The position numbers and the translations under genes are program-made. A DNA stretch of 64,000 bases from Morganella morganii (GTDB lineage: Bacteria; Pseudomonadota; Gammaproteobacteria; Enterobacterales; Enterobacteriaceae): positions 620,001-684,000 of the forward strand of contig NZ_CP066129.1 of assembly GCF_019242955.1 (NCBI RefSeq), in the 5' to 3' direction. The notes below the pieces were generated by a model. The model made no database searches. It saw only the letters and a list, made by a program, of their open reading frames with translations, and was not told the DNA's origin. Shown here piece after piece: positions 1 to 12,100 of the stretch (position 1 is the first letter of the stretch; each line of letters opens with the position of its first letter).

Positions 1-531
1 GCGTTGTGGAAAGATTCCGTGATTATCCGCCTTATCTTCGGTGTGGTAACGATTGTGCCGTTTTACAGCGGTATGATGGTGCTGCGCACTCAGGGCTATG
101 CGGGCGGTGATGTGTATCAGGGCGCCTGGTGGCTGCTGTATGTCATGCTGCTGGTCTGGGCGGCTGACTCCGGTGCGTATGCTTTCGGTCGTCTGCTGGG
201 CAAACACAAAATGGCACCGCGCGTCTCACCGGGCAAAACCCTGGAAGGTCTGGCAGGCGGTCTGATCACGGCCGGGCTGGTTTCCTGGTTATTCAGTCAC
301 TATTCGCCGTTACAGACACTGCCGGAAAATCTGATTATTGTGTCAGTGATTGTGGTGCTGATTTCTGTATTCGGTGATCTGACCGAAAGTATGTTTAAAC
401 GTCAGTCCGGCGTGAAGGACAGCAGTCAGCTGATCCCGGGGCATGGCGGCGTAATGGATCGCATTGACAGCCTGACCGCGGCAGTACCGGTATTTGCCGG
501 TCTGATCCTGTTAGTATTCTCCGGCTTTTAA
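1..531 (+). CDS. cdsA: Phosphatidate cytidylyltransferase CdsA (C-terminal part)
   Basis: CdsA makes CDP-diacylglycerol from phosphatidic acid and CTP at the inner membrane, the entry step of phospholipid synthesis. Only the last 176 codons lie in the window; the reading frame is open to the left edge and the family is about 285 residues. The CDP-diglyceride synthase signature is encoded at 388-471 and contains [18 protein letters not shown] and MDRID, with the conserved acidic residues present. Several hydrophobic membrane segments precede it. rseP starts 27 bp downstream on the same strand, the usual enteric order, so the genes are probably cotranscribed. Confidence 0.96.
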   Translation, partial: ALWKDSVIIRLIFGVVTIVPFYSGMMVLRTQGYAGGDVYQGAWWLLYVMLLVWAADSGAYAFGRLLGKHKMAPRVSPGKTLEGLAGGLITAGLVSWLFSHYSPLQTLPENLIIVSVIVVLISVFGDLTESMFKRQSGVKDSSQLIPGHGGVMDRIDSLTAAVPVFAGLILLVFSGF

Positions 532-557
532 GCACACCGGGAGCAGACAGAAAACGC

Positions 558-1913
558 ATGATGACTTTTATCTGGAACTCAGCCGCTTTTATTATTGCGC
601 TGGGAATTTTGGTTACCGTACATGAGTTCGGGCACTTTTGGGTGGCCCGGCGCTGCGGTATTTTTGTCGAACGGTTTTCCGTCGGTTTCGGCAAAGCACT
701 CTGGCGCCGCACAGACAGACACGGAACAGAATTTGTCATCGCGGTAATTCCGCTCGGCGGTTATGTCAAAATGCTGGATGAGCGCGTGGAGCCGGTTGCA
801 CCGGAGCGTCGTCATCAGGCGTTTAATAACAAAACGGTCGGCCAGCGGGCGGCAGTGGTCAGTGCAGGGCCGATTGCTAACTTCCTGTTAGCCATCGTGG
901 CGTACTGGATTGTCTTTATGATCGGGGTTCCGGCCGTTCGCCCGGTGGTGGCGGATATCCGCGCGGGATCGGTCGCAGAACAGGCAAATATTTTGCCCGG
1001 GATGGAACTAAATGCCGTTGACGGTATCGAAACGCCTGACTGGAGCAGTGTGCGTCTGGCGATGATCAGTAAAATCGGCGACGATTTCACGGTTCTGAAT
1101 GTGATTCCGGAACCGGGCTCAGCGCCTGCGGAAAAACGTCTGGACCTCACCCGCTGGAAATTTGATCCGGAAAAACAGGACGCTGTTCTGTCTCTGGGTA
1201 TCATGCCGGTATCTGCACAGGTCAGTAATGAGATTAATGTCCTGACGCCGGGAGGGCCTGCCGAAAAAGCCGGTTTACAACCGGGGGACAGGATCGTTAA
1301 AGTAGGCGGGGAACCGCTGACCGTCTGGCAGCCGTTTACGCTTTTTGTACGTAATAGTCCCGGAAAAACACTCGATTTACTGATAGAGCGGGGCGGAGAA
1401 CATATTCATGTTCCTCTCACGACAGAGATAAAAAACAGCGGCGGCAGTAAACAAATTGGTTTTGCCGGTGTCGAATTAAAGGTGATTCCGCTCGACCCGC
1501 AATATATTACTGAGCATCAGTACGGGCCGGTGGAAGCGGTTGCCGAGGCAACCGGGAAAACCTGGCAGTTAATGAATCTGACCGTGAAGATGATCGGTAA
1601 GCTGGTGACCGGTGATGTAAAACTGAATAATCTCAGCGGTCCGGTATCGATTGCGAAAGGTGCCGGTATTTCCGCCGATTCCGGCTTAGTGTATTATCTG
1701 ATGTTTCTGGCGCTCATCAGCGTCAATTTAGGGATCATTAATCTGTTCCCGCTGCCAGTTTTAGATGGTGGACACCTGTTATTCCTGCTTATCGAGAAGA
1801 TAAAAGGCGGGCCGGTGTCCGAGCGTGTACAAGACTTCAGTTATCGTATTGGTGTAATGGCACTGGTACTGTTGATGGGGCTTGCACTTTTCAATGATTT
1901 CTCCCGCTTCTGA
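558..1913 (+). CDS. rseP: Site-2 metalloprotease RseP (sigma-E pathway)
   Basis: This inner-membrane zinc protease performs the second, intramembrane cut of anti-sigma factor RseA and also clears signal-peptide remnants. The protein is 451 residues, close to the E. coli length of 450. The zinc motif HEFGH is at residues 22-26 in the first membrane segment, and the second metal-ligand motif LDG is at 402-404 in a late membrane segment. Two PDZ regions lie between them; the second contains [15 protein letters not shown]. Two adjacent ATG codons are possible starts; 558 aligns best with the E. coli N-terminus. It sits between cdsA and bamA, the conserved envelope-stress neighbourhood. Confidence 0.97.
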   Translation: MMTFIWNSAAFIIALGILVTVHEFGHFWVARRCGIFVERFSVGFGKALWRRTDRHGTEFVIAVIPLGGYVKMLDERVEPVAPERRHQAFNNKTVGQRAAVVSAGPIANFLLAIVAYWIVFMIGVPAVRPVVADIRAGSVAEQANILPGMELNAVDGIETPDWSSVRLAMISKIGDDFTVLNVIPEPGSAPAEKRLDLTRWKFDPEKQDAVLSLGIMPVSAQVSNEINVLTPGGPAEKAGLQPGDRIVKVGGEPLTVWQPFTLFVRNSPGKTLDLLIERGGEHIHVPLTTEIKNSGGSKQIGFAGVELKVIPLDPQYITEHQYGPVEAVAEATGKTWQLMNLTVKMIGKLVTGDVKLNNLSGPVSIAKGAGISADSGLVYYLMFLALISVNLGIINLFPLPVLDGGHLLFLLIEKIKGGPVSERVQDFSYRIGVMALVLLMGLALFNDFSRF

Positions 1914-1954
1914 TTAAGGAAGACCGGGACCGGTAAGGAAAACGCATAACAACG

Positions 1955-4351
1955 ATGGCGATGAAAAAGTTGCTCATAGCGTCGCTGCTGCTTGGCAGCT
2001 TCACTGCATACGGTTCAGACGGATTCGTGGTTCAGGACATTCAGTTTGAAGGTCTTCAGCGCGTCGCCGTTGGTGCTGCATTACTGAACATGCCTGTCCG
2101 TGTCGGTGACACGGCAAGCGATGAGGATATCGGACGTACCATTCGCGCACTGTTCGCGACCGGTAACTTTGAGGATGTCCGCGTCCTGCGTGATGGTAAT
2201 GTACTGCTGGTTCAGGTGAAGGAACGTCCGACCATTGCAAATATCACCTTCTCGGGTAACAAATCCGTGAAGGACGACATGCTCAAACAGAACCTGGAAG
2301 CATCCCGTATCCGCGTCGGGGAAGCCCTTGACCGGACGATGCTGTCAAACATTGAAAAGGGACTGGAAGACTTCTATCACAGCGTCGGTAAATACAACGC
2401 AACAGTAAAAGCTGTTGTCACACCACTGCCGCGCAACCGTATTGACGTGAAATTCGTCTTTGCGGAAGGGGTTTCCGCAACTATTCAGCAGATCAATATC
2501 GTTGGTAACACACAGTTTACCACCGCTGAACTGGTTAACCGTTTCCAGCTGCGCGATGATGTGCCGTGGTGGAACCTGGCGGCTGACCAGAAATACCAGA
2601 AACAGAAACTGGCCGGTGATCTCGAAACCCTGCGCAGCTTCTATCTGGATCGCGGTTACGCGAAATTCAATATCGATTCGACTCAGGTCAGCCTGACGCC
2701 GGATAAAAAAGGTATCTATATCACCATCAACGTGACCGAAGGCGATCAGTATCAGATTGCCGGTGTTCAGGTTGCGGGTGAAACCGCAGGTCACTCCGCT
2801 GAAATTACTGAGCTGACTGCGATTGAGCCGGGTTCACTCTATAACGGTGCGCAGGTCACCAAAATGGAGAATGATGTCAAAAATATGCTCGGCCGCTATG
2901 GCTATGCATATCCGCGCGTCATGACCCAGCCGGAAATTAATGAAGCCGACAAAACCGTGGTTCTGCATGTAAATGTGGATGCCGGTAACCGTTTCTATGT
3001 CCGCCAGATCCGTTTCGCCGGTAACGACGTGAGTAAAGACTCCGTTCTGCGCCGTGAAATGCGTCAGATGGAAGGGGCATGGTTAGGTAACGATCTGGTC
3101 GAGGCCGGTAAAGAGCGTCTGAACCGTACCGGTTACTTTGAAACCGTTGAGGTGGAAACCCAGCGTGTGCCGGGTGTGCCGGATCAGGTCGACGTTGTCT
3201 ATAAAGTCAAAGAGCGTAACACCGGTTCCCTGAACTTTGGTGTGGGCTTTGGTACTGAAAGCGGCGTCAGCTTCCAGGTGGGTGTCACCCAGGATAACTG
3301 GTTAGGTACCGGTTATCAGGTCGGTGCTAACGCCAGTAAAAACGATTACTCCACTTACGCGGAACTGTCACTGACTGACCCGTTCTTCACCGTAGATGGT
3401 GTGAGTCTCGGTGGTCGTATCTTCTATAACGACTTCCGTGCTGATGATGCGGACTTGTCCGGTTACACCAACAAAACCTATGGTGTGGATGGTACGCTCG
3501 GCTTCCCGATCAACGAAAATAACTCTTTCCGTTTAGGTCTGGGTTATGTGCATAACACCCTGTCACGTATGGAACCGCAGGTTAATATGTGGCGTTATCT
3601 GCACTCAATGGGTGAAGATCCGAACTATAAAGATCGTGCAGAATTCCGTGCCGATGACTTCACGTTTACAACCGCCTGGGTTTATAACAACCTTGACCGC
3701 GGCTACTTCCCGACCTCCGGTGTGAAATCCACCGTGAGTGCGAAAGTCACGATTCCGGGCTCTGATAACGAATACTATAAACTGATCGCAGATACCACCG
3801 GTTACTACCCGATTGACGAAAACGGCAGCTGGGTTGTGATGGGCCGCGGTCGTTTAGGCTTCGGTGATGGTCTCGGCGGCAAAGAACTGCCGTTCTATGA
3901 GAACTTCTATGCAGGTGGTTCCGGTACTGTCCGCGGTTTCCGTTCCAATACTATCGGTCCGAAAGCGGTCTATTATGACGGAGCATCCGATAAGTTACGC
4001 AATGACAGCCCGTCCCGTGATGCTATCGGGGGTAACGCAATGGCGGTGGCCAGTATGGAACTGATCACACCGACACCGTTTATCGACGAAAAATACACGA
4101 ATTCTGTCCGCACATCACTCTTTATGGATGCCGGTACAGTGTGGGATACCAACTGGGACAATACTGAGCTCATGCAGAAGTATGGTATTCCTGATTACAG
4201 TAAAGCAGGGAACATCCGTGTCTCCGCCGGTGTCGCGTTCCAGTGGATTTCTCCGCTCGGACCATTGGTCTTCTCGTATGCGAAGCCAATCAAAGACTAC
4301 CAGGGTGACCGGACAGAACAGTTCCAGTTTAATATCGGTAAGACCTGGTAA
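1955..4351 (+). CDS. bamA: Outer membrane assembly factor BamA
   Basis: BamA is the essential Omp85 core of the BAM complex that folds beta-barrel proteins into the outer membrane. The 798-residue product starts with a cleavable signal peptide ([16 protein letters not shown]...). About five POTRA domains follow (roughly residues 22-420, beginning [15 protein letters not shown]), then a 16-strand barrel. The conserved barrel motif [11 protein letters not shown] is present, and the chain ends in the aromatic-terminated beta-signal FQFNIGKTW. Length matches the family (E. coli 810). The gene lies 41 bp after rseP and before skp, encoding the periplasmic chaperone that feeds it clients. Confidence 0.98.
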   Translation: MAMKKLLIASLLLGSFTAYGSDGFVVQDIQFEGLQRVAVGAALLNMPVRVGDTASDEDIGRTIRALFATGNFEDVRVLRDGNVLLVQVKERPTIANITFSGNKSVKDDMLKQNLEASRIRVGEALDRTMLSNIEKGLEDFYHSVGKYNATVKAVVTPLPRNRIDVKFVFAEGVSATIQQINIVGNTQFTTAELVNRFQLRDDVPWWNLAADQKYQKQKLAGDLETLRSFYLDRGYAKFNIDSTQVSLTPDKKGIYITINVTEGDQYQIAGVQVAGETAGHSAEITELTAIEPGSLYNGAQVTKMENDVKNMLGRYGYAYPRVMTQPEINEADKTVVLHVNVDAGNRFYVRQIRFAGNDVSKDSVLRREMRQMEGAWLGNDLVEAGKERLNRTGYFETVEVETQRVPGVPDQVDVVYKVKERNTGSLNFGVGFGTESGVSFQVGVTQDNWLGTGYQVGANASKNDYSTYAELSLTDPFFTVDGVSLGGRIFYNDFRADDADLSGYTNKTYGVDGTLGFPINENNSFRLGLGYVHNTLSRMEPQVNMWRYLHSMGEDPNYKDRAEFRADDFTFTTAWVYNNLDRGYFPTSGVKSTVSAKVTIPGSDNEYYKLIADTTGYYPIDENGSWVVMGRGRLGFGDGLGGKELPFYENFYAGGSGTVRGFRSNTIGPKAVYYDGASDKLRNDSPSRDAIGGNAMAVASMELITPTPFIDEKYTNSVRTSLFMDAGTVWDTNWDNTELMQKYGIPDYSKAGNIRVSAGVAFQWISPLGPLVFSYAKPIKDYQGDRTEQFQFNIGKTW

Positions 4352-4461
4352 TTGCGGTACAGGGTTACCATACGTAATAACCAGTACGCTCAGTGTGCAA
4401 AGGGAATCTTTACCATTGGGTTTAATATCCAACCAGTAAATGGTGTTTAAGGGGTTTTATT

Positions 4462-4962
4462 GTGAAAAAGTTATTAACTGCTGCCAGCGTAGGTATGGTA
4501 TTAGCGATGTCTGCCGGTGCTGCTCAGGCTGCTGACAAGATCGCGGTTGTCAATATCGGTGAAGTTGTCCAGAAAATGCCGGGCCGTGAAGCGGCAGCAA
4601 AACAACTGGAAAACGAATTCAAAAGCCGTGGTACTGAACTGCAGAGCTTAGAAAAAGATCTGCAGACCCGTGCTCAGAAACTCCAGAAAGACGGCGCGTC
4701 CATGAAAGACAGCGAGCGTCAGAAACTGGCCGGTGAATTCGATACCAAACGTGCTGACTTCGCGAAAAAAGCCCAGTCATTTGATCAGGACTTCCAGCGC
4801 CGTCAGATGGAAGAGCGTAACAAAGTCATGAAACGTGTTGAAGATGCAGTGAAATCTGTTGCTTCAAAAGGCGGATATGATGTTGTGATCGATGCTAACG
4901 CGGTTGCATATTCCGTTTCCGGCATTGATATCACTGCTGATGTTCTGAAACAGGTTAAATAA
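4462..4962 (+). CDS. skp: Periplasmic chaperone Skp (OmpH)
   Basis: Skp is a trimeric periplasmic holdase that carries unfolded outer-membrane proteins to BAM. The 166-residue product has a signal peptide ending near AGAAQAAD and a long charged helical stretch (about residues 45-135, rich in K, E, Q and R) that fits the coiled-coil tentacles of the family. The start is a GTG preceded by an AAGGGG ribosome-binding site, giving MKKLLTAASVG, the expected signal-peptide start. It lies between bamA and lpxD as in other Enterobacterales; lpxD begins three bases after the stop codon. Confidence 0.96.
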   Translation: MKKLLTAASVGMVLAMSAGAAQAADKIAVVNIGEVVQKMPGREAAAKQLENEFKSRGTELQSLEKDLQTRAQKLQKDGASMKDSERQKLAGEFDTKRADFAKKAQSFDQDFQRRQMEERNKVMKRVEDAVKSVASKGGYDVVIDANAVAYSVSGIDITADVLKQVK

Positions 4963-4965
4963 TTA

Positions 4966-5994
4966 ATGTCTTCCATTCGATTAGCTGATCTCGCTCAGCA
5001 GTTGAATGCAACGTTACACGGTGATGGCGGTCTCGTCATCACCGGTATCGCGCCTATGCATTCAGCAAACAGCGGGCAAATTACCTTTCTGTCTGATGCC
5101 CGTTACCGGGAAAAACTGGCCGGTTGTCAGGCGGGTGCTGTGGTATTGCGTGAAGACGATTTACCGTTTTGTCAGGTTGCGGCCCTTGTGGTCAAAGATC
5201 CGTACCTGGCGTATGCGCACATGGCGCAGATTATGGATACCACACCGGCTCCGGCTGACAGTATTCATCCGTCTGCGGTGATTGATCCGTCAGCCTCACT
5301 CGGGGCGAATGTGTCAGTCGGTGCGAATGCTGTGATTGAGTCCGGCGTTGTCCTGGGTGACGATGTCATCATCGGCGCAGGTTCGTTTGTCGGCAAGAAT
5401 ACCAAAATCGGTGCCAAAACCCGTATCTGGGCAAATGTCACTGTATACCACGGGATTGTGATGGGTGAAGGCTGCCTGGTTCACTCCAACACCGTTATCG
5501 GTGCGGACGGATTCGGATATGCCAACGATCGCGGTCAGTGGGTAAAAATCCCTCAGCTGGGTTCCGTCATTATCGGCGACCGGGTTGAAATCGGCTCCTG
5601 TACCACTATCGACCGTGGTGCATTAGAAAACACGGTGATCGGCAATGGTGTTATCATTGATAACCAGTGCCAGATTGCCCATAACGTCATAATCGGCGAC
5701 AACACCGCAGTAGCCGGTGGCGTGATTATGGCCGGGAGCCTGAAAATCGGCCGCAACTGTATGATTGGCGGAGCAAGCGTCATTAATGGTCATATGGAAA
5801 TCTGCGATCGCGTCGTTGTGACAGGCATGGGCATGGTAATGCGGCCTATCACCGAACCGGGTGTATACTCCTCCGGTATTCCGTTACAGCCAAACAAAAC
5901 ATGGCGTAAAACTGCCGCGCTGGTGATGAATATCAGCGAAATGAATAAACGCCTCAAGGCGGTCGAACGGCAGCTGGATAACGACGATAAATAA
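4966..5994 (+). CDS. lpxD: UDP-3-O-acylglucosamine N-acyltransferase LpxD
   Basis: LpxD adds the second, N-linked hydroxyacyl chain to UDP-3-O-acyl-glucosamine in lipid A synthesis, using acyl-ACP. The 342-residue protein has an N-terminal uridine-binding domain (to about residue 100), then a long left-handed beta-helix of hexapeptide repeats such as [12 protein letters not shown] and GDDVIIGAG, and a C-terminal helical tail. The conserved [12 protein letters not shown] segment includes the family's catalytic-type histidine. It starts immediately after skp and precedes fabZ, separated from it by a 103-bp gap with a strong inverted repeat. Confidence 0.97.
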   Translation: MSSIRLADLAQQLNATLHGDGGLVITGIAPMHSANSGQITFLSDARYREKLAGCQAGAVVLREDDLPFCQVAALVVKDPYLAYAHMAQIMDTTPAPADSIHPSAVIDPSASLGANVSVGANAVIESGVVLGDDVIIGAGSFVGKNTKIGAKTRIWANVTVYHGIVMGEGCLVHSNTVIGADGFGYANDRGQWVKIPQLGSVIIGDRVEIGSCTTIDRGALENTVIGNGVIIDNQCQIAHNVIIGDNTAVAGGVIMAGSLKIGRNCMIGGASVINGHMEICDRVVVTGMGMVMRPITEPGVYSSGIPLQPNKTWRKTAALVMNISEMNKRLKAVERQLDNDDK

Positions 5995-6017
5995 CAGCGC
6001 ATTTTGCGGTATTTTTG

Positions 6018-6052
6018 CGGCCTGCTAACCGCGTGACGGGTATAGCAGGCCG
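6018..6052. repeat. 10-bp perfect inverted repeat between lpxD and fabZ
   Basis: CGGCCTGCTA (6018-6027) and its exact complement TAGCAGGCCG (6043-6052) flank a 15-nt loop. The RNA hairpin would be strong and lies 23 bp after the lpxD stop. Only a weak T run (TGTTATTAAT) follows, so it could be a partial terminator, a processing or stability element in the lpx transcript, or part of a promoter for fabZ. No function is established by the sequence alone. Confidence 0.6.
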
Positions 6053-6097
6053 TGTTATTAATAAGACATATGACAAAGAGACAGGAAGAGTATTCTG

Positions 6098-6550
6098 ATG
6101 AGTGACAACCATACTCTCAAAATTGATGAAATTTTAGAGCTTCTTCCGCACCGGTATCCGTTTTTATTAGTGGATCGCGTGCTGGATTTTGAAGAAGGTA
6201 AATTTTTACGTGCCGTGAAAAACGTATCGTTTAATGAGCCGTTTTTCCAGGGGCACTTCCCGGGCAAACCGATTTTTCCGGGCGTTCTTATTCTGGAAGC
6301 GATGGCTCAGGCCACCGGCATTCTGGCGTTCAAAAGCCTGGGTAAATTAGAGCCGGGTGAACTGTATTATTTTGCCGCCATTGATGACTGTCGCTTTAAA
6401 CGCCCGGTACTGCCGGGAGACCAGATGATCCTCGAAGTGACTTTCCATAAGGAACGCCGCGGCGTTGCCCGTTTCACGGGTGTTGCGAAAGTTGACGGAG
6501 AAGTTGCCTGCGAAGCTACCATGATGTGTGCACGCCGCCGTGAGGGGTAA
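6098..6550 (+). CDS. fabZ: 3-hydroxyacyl-[ACP] dehydratase FabZ
   Basis: FabZ dehydrates 3-hydroxyacyl-ACP in fatty acid elongation and competes with LpxA for the hydroxymyristoyl-ACP pool, balancing phospholipid and lipid A. The 150-residue protein is a single hot-dog fold with the family motif [12 protein letters not shown]. The catalytic histidine is H53 and the catalytic glutamate E67 (in LILEAMAQ). The start is supported by a purine-rich stretch (GACAGGAAGAG) before the ATG. lpxA follows after three bases, so the two are translationally close. Confidence 0.97.
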   Translation: MSDNHTLKIDEILELLPHRYPFLLVDRVLDFEEGKFLRAVKNVSFNEPFFQGHFPGKPIFPGVLILEAMAQATGILAFKSLGKLEPGELYYFAAIDDCRFKRPVLPGDQMILEVTFHKERRGVARFTGVAKVDGEVACEATMMCARRREG

Positions 6551-6553
6551 TAA

Positions 6554-7345
6554 ATGATCGATAAAACCGCCCGGATTCACCCGTCTTCCATTATCGAAGA
6601 CGGTGCCGTTATTGGTGCCAATGTCACCATCGGTCCTTTCTGCTGTATTGGTGCGGATGTTGAGATCGGTGAAGGGACTGAAATTAAGTCCCATGTTGTG
6701 ATTAATGGTCATACCAAAATTGGTCGCGATAACCAGATTTTCCAGTTTGCCTCCATTGGTGAGATAAACCAGGATCTGAAATACAATGGTGAACCGACCC
6801 GCGTCGAAATCGGTGATCGTAACCGTATCCGCGAAAGTGTGACTATTCATCGCGGCACCGCGCAGGACACCGGCGTTACCCGTATCGGTAACGACAACCT
6901 GCTGATGATCAATGCGCATGTTGCTCACGACTGTGTGATCGGCAACCACTGTATCATTGCCAACAACGGAACCCTGGCGGGTCATGTCACTCTGGATGAC
7001 TATGTTATCCTGGGTGGTTTATCGGCTGTTCATCAGTTCTGCCGTATCGGTGCCCACGTAATGGTCGGCGGCTGTTCCGGTGTGGCACAGGATATCCCGC
7101 CGTTCTTAATCGCGCAGGGTAACCATGTGACCGCTTTCGGACTCAATGCTATCGGCCTTAAACGCCGTGGTTTTGATAAAGATGATATCAGTGCGTTACA
7201 GAATGCGTATAAGGTTCTGTACCGCAGTAATCTGACGCTGGCAGAAGCCAAAGTACAGTTAGCTGAACTGGCGAAAGAAAACGTCCACGTAAAAGCGTTC
7301 GCTGACTTCCTGGATACCGCTGAACGCGGGATCATCCGTCCGTAA
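6554..7345 (+). CDS. lpxA: UDP-GlcNAc 3-O-acyltransferase LpxA
   Basis: LpxA catalyses the first step of lipid A synthesis, moving a hydroxyacyl chain from ACP to the 3-OH of UDP-GlcNAc in the cytoplasm. The 263-residue protein is mostly a hexapeptide-repeat beta-helix with a helical C-terminal domain. The active-site segment [11 protein letters not shown] places the catalytic histidine at residue 125, the same number as in E. coli, with H122 nearby. The gene lies between fabZ and lpxB in the conserved operon. Confidence 0.98.
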   Translation: MIDKTARIHPSSIIEDGAVIGANVTIGPFCCIGADVEIGEGTEIKSHVVINGHTKIGRDNQIFQFASIGEINQDLKYNGEPTRVEIGDRNRIRESVTIHRGTAQDTGVTRIGNDNLLMINAHVAHDCVIGNHCIIANNGTLAGHVTLDDYVILGGLSAVHQFCRIGAHVMVGGCSGVAQDIPPFLIAQGNHVTAFGLNAIGLKRRGFDKDDISALQNAYKVLYRSNLTLAEAKVQLAELAKENVHVKAFADFLDTAERGIIRP

Positions 7346-7359
7346 TTGCGGGGGCTGCC

Positions 7360-8514
7360 ATGTCGGTATCACCTCGTCCGCTCACGATAGGTATTGTCGC
7401 CGGAGAAACCTCCGGTGACATTCTCGGTGCAGGGTTAATGCGTGCACTGAAAGAAAAATATCCGGATGTTCGTTTCATGGGGGTTGCCGGTCCGCTGATG
7501 CAGGCGGAAGGCTGTGAAACCTGGTATGAAATGGAAGAACTGGCGGTGATGGGCATTGTGGAGGTGCTTGGCCGCCTGCCGCGCCTGCTCTCCATCCGCC
7601 GTGATCTCACCCGGCGTTTCCGTGAACTCAAACCGGATGTCTTTGTCGGCATTGATGCACCGGATTTTAATATCACCCTGGAAGGGCGGTTAAAATCTTC
7701 CGGGATCAAAACGATCCACTATGTCAGCCCGTCTGTCTGGGCGTGGCGGCAAAACCGGGTCTTTAAGATTGCCAAAGCGACTAATCTGGTGCTGGCTTTC
7801 CTGCCGTTCGAAAAAGCGTTTTACGATAAATACAATGTGCCGTGCCGTTTTATCGGGCATACCATGGCAGATGCACTGCCGTTACAGCCGGATAAAGCCG
7901 CAGCGCGTGATGCTCTGGGGCTGGAACAGTCCGCGCCGTGTCTGGCAATGCTGCCGGGCAGCCGCCATGCGGAAGTCTCGATGCTCAGCGGTGATTTCCT
8001 GAAAACCGCGCAACTGCTGCGGCAATCACTGCCGGATTTACAGATTGTGGTACCGCTGGTGAATGCGAAACGCCGTGCCGAATTTGAAGCTATCAAACAG
8101 GAAATTGCACCGGAACTGGATGTGCATCTGCTTGACGGCCGTGCCCGTGACGCGATGATTGCCTCGGATGCCGCACTGCTGGCATCAGGTACGGCGGCAC
8201 TGGAGTGCATGCTGGCAAAATGCCCGATGGTGGTGGGCTACCGTATGAAGCCGTTTACGTTCTGGCTGGCAAAACGGCTGGTCAAAACCCCGTATGTGTC
8301 GCTGCCTAACCTGCTGGCCGGACGCGAAATTGTACCGGAACTTTTACAGGATGAGTGCCGCAGCGATCTGCTGGCAAATGCACTGCTGCCGCTGTTGCAG
8401 GGCGGAGAGGCAGTGGATAAACTCAGAGAAACCTTCCTGGAATTACATCAGAAAATCCGTCTTGATGCGGATAATCAGGCCGCACAAGCCGTATCAGATA
8501 TAGCGAGTAATTAA
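7360..8514 (+). CDS. lpxB: Lipid-A-disaccharide synthase LpxB
   Basis: LpxB joins UDP-2,3-diacylglucosamine and lipid X to form the tetraacyl disaccharide of lipid A, acting at the inner face of the inner membrane. The 384-residue protein has the family start [20 protein letters not shown] and the conserved segments VSPSVWAWR and [10 protein letters not shown] of this GT-B type glycosyltransferase. It overlaps rnhB by one base (TAATG), which implies translational coupling. The length fits the family (E. coli 382). Confidence 0.97.
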   Translation: MSVSPRPLTIGIVAGETSGDILGAGLMRALKEKYPDVRFMGVAGPLMQAEGCETWYEMEELAVMGIVEVLGRLPRLLSIRRDLTRRFRELKPDVFVGIDAPDFNITLEGRLKSSGIKTIHYVSPSVWAWRQNRVFKIAKATNLVLAFLPFEKAFYDKYNVPCRFIGHTMADALPLQPDKAAARDALGLEQSAPCLAMLPGSRHAEVSMLSGDFLKTAQLLRQSLPDLQIVVPLVNAKRRAEFEAIKQEIAPELDVHLLDGRARDAMIASDAALLASGTAALECMLAKCPMVVGYRMKPFTFWLAKRLVKTPYVSLPNLLAGREIVPELLQDECRSDLLANALLPLLQGGEAVDKLRETFLELHQKIRLDADNQAAQAVSDIASN

Positions 8515-9110
8515 TGGATTTTGTTTATCCTGACGCGGCACTGATTGCCGGTGTCGATGAAGTCGGCCGCGGGCCGCTGGTCGGCGCGGTGGTGACCGCC
8601 GCCGTTATCCTTGATCCGCAAAACCCGGTTGTAGGTCTGGCGGACTCCAAAAAACTCACCGAAAAGAAACGTGAGCGGCTGTTTGCTGAAATTCAGGAAA
8701 AAGCACTGTACTGGAGTATCGGCCGTGCGGAAGCCGCTGAAATTGATCAGATCAATATCCTGCAGGCCACATTCCTGGCCATGCAGCGGGCGGTGGCCGG
8801 ATTACCGGTGTGTCCGGGATTTGTGCTGGTGGATGGTAATAAAGCGCCGGATTTCGGTGTTCCCGCTCAGGCGGTGATCAAAGGTGACGGACTGGTACCG
8901 GAAATCAGTGCGGCATCGATACTGGCAAAAGTCACGCGGGATCGTGAAATGGCGGAGCTGGATAAACTATTTCCGCAGTACGGATTTGCAAAACACAAAG
9001 GTTACCCGACGGCGCTGCATCTTGAGATGCTGGCGCAGTATGGCGTGACAGAGCATCACCGAACCAGTTTCGGCCCGGTCCGCCGTGCGCTGGCCGGTAT
9101 CAGTCAGTGA
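8514..9110 (+). CDS. rnhB: Ribonuclease HII
   Basis: RNase HII removes ribonucleotides from DNA and cleaves RNA in RNA-DNA hybrids. The 198-residue protein carries the type 2 motif [10 protein letters not shown] with catalytic D15 and E16, a later [10 protein letters not shown] segment with the third acidic residue, and KVTRDREM near the fourth. The ATG shares its A with the lpxB stop codon. dnaE begins 10 bp after the stop, placing this repair enzyme in front of the main DNA polymerase as in E. coli. Confidence 0.97.
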   Translation: MDFVYPDAALIAGVDEVGRGPLVGAVVTAAVILDPQNPVVGLADSKKLTEKKRERLFAEIQEKALYWSIGRAEAAEIDQINILQATFLAMQRAVAGLPVCPGFVLVDGNKAPDFGVPAQAVIKGDGLVPEISAASILAKVTRDREMAELDKLFPQYGFAKHKGYPTALHLEMLAQYGVTEHHRTSFGPVRRALAGISQ

Positions 9111-9120
9111 GGATGGCGTA

Positions 9121-12100
9121 ATGGCGGAACCGCGTTTTATTCATCTTAATATTCACAGCGACTATTCCATGATCGACGGGCTGGCGAAAACCGGGCCGCT
9201 GGTCAAAAAAGTGGCGTCGATGAATATGCCGGCGATGGCGATTACGGATTTTACCAACCTGTGCGGGCTGGTGAAATTTTACGGCAGTGCGCACGGCGCC
9301 GGGGTGAAACCGATTGTCGGCGCGGATTTCCTGATGGAAAGCGAACTGCTGGGTGACGAACTGGCTTCGCTCACGATTCTGGCACGCAATAACACCGGTT
9401 ATCAGAACCTGACCCTGCTTATCTCAGAAGCCTACCAGAATGGCTACGGTGCGCAGGGGCCGACCATTCAGCGCGACTGGCTGGTTAATCACAAAGACGG
9501 GTTGATTATTCTCTCCGGCGGACGTAAAGGGGATGTCGGTAAATTTCTGCTGCGCGGTAACAGCGTGCTGGTGGATCAGGCGCTGGAATTCTGGCAGACC
9601 CATTTCCCGGACAGCTTCTATCTGGAGCTTATCCGGACCGGCCGCCAGGATGAGGAAAGCTATCTGCATGCTGCTGTACAGCTGGCGACAGAGAAATCCC
9701 TGCCGGTGGTGGCGACCAATGATGTCCGCTTTATCAGCAGTGAAGATTTTGACGCCCATGAAATCCGCGTTGCTATTCACGATGGTTATACATTAGCGGA
9801 CCCGAAACGCCCGAAACTCTACAGCCCTCAGCAATATCTGCGCAGTGAGGACGAGATGTGCGAGTTATTCGCCGATATCCCGGAAGCACTGCAGAACAGC
9901 GTCGAAATTGCTAAGCGTTGTAACGTCACTATCCGTCTCGGCGAGTATTTCCTGCCGCAATTCCCGACCGGAGATATGAGCACGGAAGATTATCTGGTCA
10001 AACGTTCGAAAGAGGGACTGGAAGAGCGCCTGGCGTTCCTGTTCCCTGACCCGGAAGTGCGTGCACAGCGCCGTCCGGAATATGACGAGCGTCTGGATAT
10101 TGAACTGAAAGTGATCAACCAGATGGGCTTCCCCGGCTACTTCCTGATCGTGATGGAGTTTATCCAGTGGTCGAAGGATAACAATGTGCCGGTAGGTCCG
10201 GGACGTGGTTCCGGTGCCGGTTCACTGGTGGCGTACTCCCTGAAAATCACCGATCTGGACCCGCTGGAGTTCGACCTCCTGTTCGAACGGTTCCTGAACC
10301 CGGAACGTGTTTCCATGCCTGACTTCGACGTCGACTTCTGTATGGAAAAACGTGACCGCGTGATTGATCACGTGGCAGAAATGTACGGTCGTGATGCGGT
10401 TTCTCAGATCATTACTTTCGGTACCATGGCCGCAAAAGCGGTGATCCGCGATGTCGGTCGTGTACTGGGGCATCCGTACGGGTTTGTCGACAGGATCTCT
10501 AAACTGGTGCCGCCTGATCCGGGCATGACACTGGAAAAAGCCTTTGCGGCAGAGCCGCAGCTCGGCGAAGTGTATGAAGCTGATGAAGAAGTCAGGGCGC
10601 TGATCGACATGGCGCGTATCCTGGAAGGGGTAACGCGTAACGCCGGTAAACACGCCGGTGGCGTGGTGATAGCACCAACAAAAATTACGGATTTCGCGCC
10701 GCTTTACTGCGACCCGGAGGGGAATAACCCGGTCACTCAGTTTGATAAAAACGACGTGGAATATGCCGGTCTGGTGAAATTCGACTTCCTCGGCCTGCGT
10801 ACGCTGACGATTATCGACTGGGCGCTGGGGATGATTAACCCGCGCAACGAGAAAAAAGGTAAGCCGCCGGTTGATATCGCGGCTATCCCGCTCGATGACC
10901 AGAAAAGCTTTGATATGCTGCAACGCTCGGAAACCACTGCGGTTTTCCAGCTTGAATCCCGCGGCATGAAAGATCTGATCAAACGTCTGCGTCCGGACAG
11001 CTTTGAAGATATGATAGCCCTGGTGGCACTGTTCCGTCCCGGCCCGCTGCAATCGGGCATGGTGGATAACTTTATCGACCGTAAACACGGACGCGAGGCT
11101 ATCTCTTACCCGGATGTGGAATGGCAGCATGAGTCACTGCAACCGGTACTGGAACCGACGTACGGTATTATTCTGTATCAGGAACAGGTGATGCAGATTG
11201 CCCAGGTGCTGGCGGGCTATACGCTGGGCGGCGCGGATATGCTGCGTCGTGCGATGGGTAAGAAAAAGCCGGAAGAGATGGCAAAACAGCGCTCGGTATT
11301 TGAAGAGGGCGCAGTGAAAAACGGCGTGGATGCCGAACTGTCCATGAAGATCTTTGACCTGGTGGAAAAATTCGCCGGTTACGGGTTTAACAAATCTCAC
11401 TCCGCCGCTTACGCGCTGGTTTCCTATCAGACACTGTGGCTTAAGGCGCACTATCCGGCTGAATTTATGGCCGCTGTAATGACAGCGGATATGGATAATA
11501 CGGAAAAAGTTGTCGGGCTGGTGGACGAATGCTGGCGGATGGGGCTGAAAGTATTGCCGCCGGATATCAACAGCGGGCTGTATCACTTCCATGTCAATGA
11601 TGAAGGTGAGATAGTCTATGGTATCGGCGCGATTAAAGGTGTCGGTGAAGGGCCGATTGAAGCGATTCTGGAAGCCCGTAAAGACGGACATTTCAAGGAT
11701 ATCTTTGATTTGTGTGCCCGCACTGATATCAAAAAACTGAACCGCCGCGTAATGGAAAAACTCATTATGTCCGGCGCGTTTGACCGGTTGGGTCCGCATC
11801 GTGCTGCGCTGATGTCCTCGCTGGAGGATGCGCTGAAAGCAGCGGATCAGCACGCCAAAGCGGAAGCCACCGGTCAGGCGGATATGTTCGGGGTACTGGC
11901 GGAGGCGCCGGAACAGGTGGAACGTTCCTATGCCAATATTCCGAAATGGCAGGAAGAAATTATCCTCGAAGGAGAGCGGGAAACGCTCGGGTTGTATCTT
12001 ACCGGACACCCGATAAACCGTTATCTGAAAGAAATTGAGCGCTATACTCATGGCTTGCGCCTGAAAGATGTTAACCCGACGCCCCGCGGTCAGATGACCA

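Noticed and set aside
9085-9120. Longer dnaE start inside rnhB
   Set aside because: Would add 12 residues without family similarity; the ATG at 9121 gives the E. coli-like N-terminus and length.
10222-12051. Long open frames on the minus strand inside dnaE (about 300 codons each)
   Set aside because: They lie antisense to strongly conserved dnaE codons and show no recognisable family, signal or ribosome-binding site; such shadows are common in GC-moderate coding DNA.
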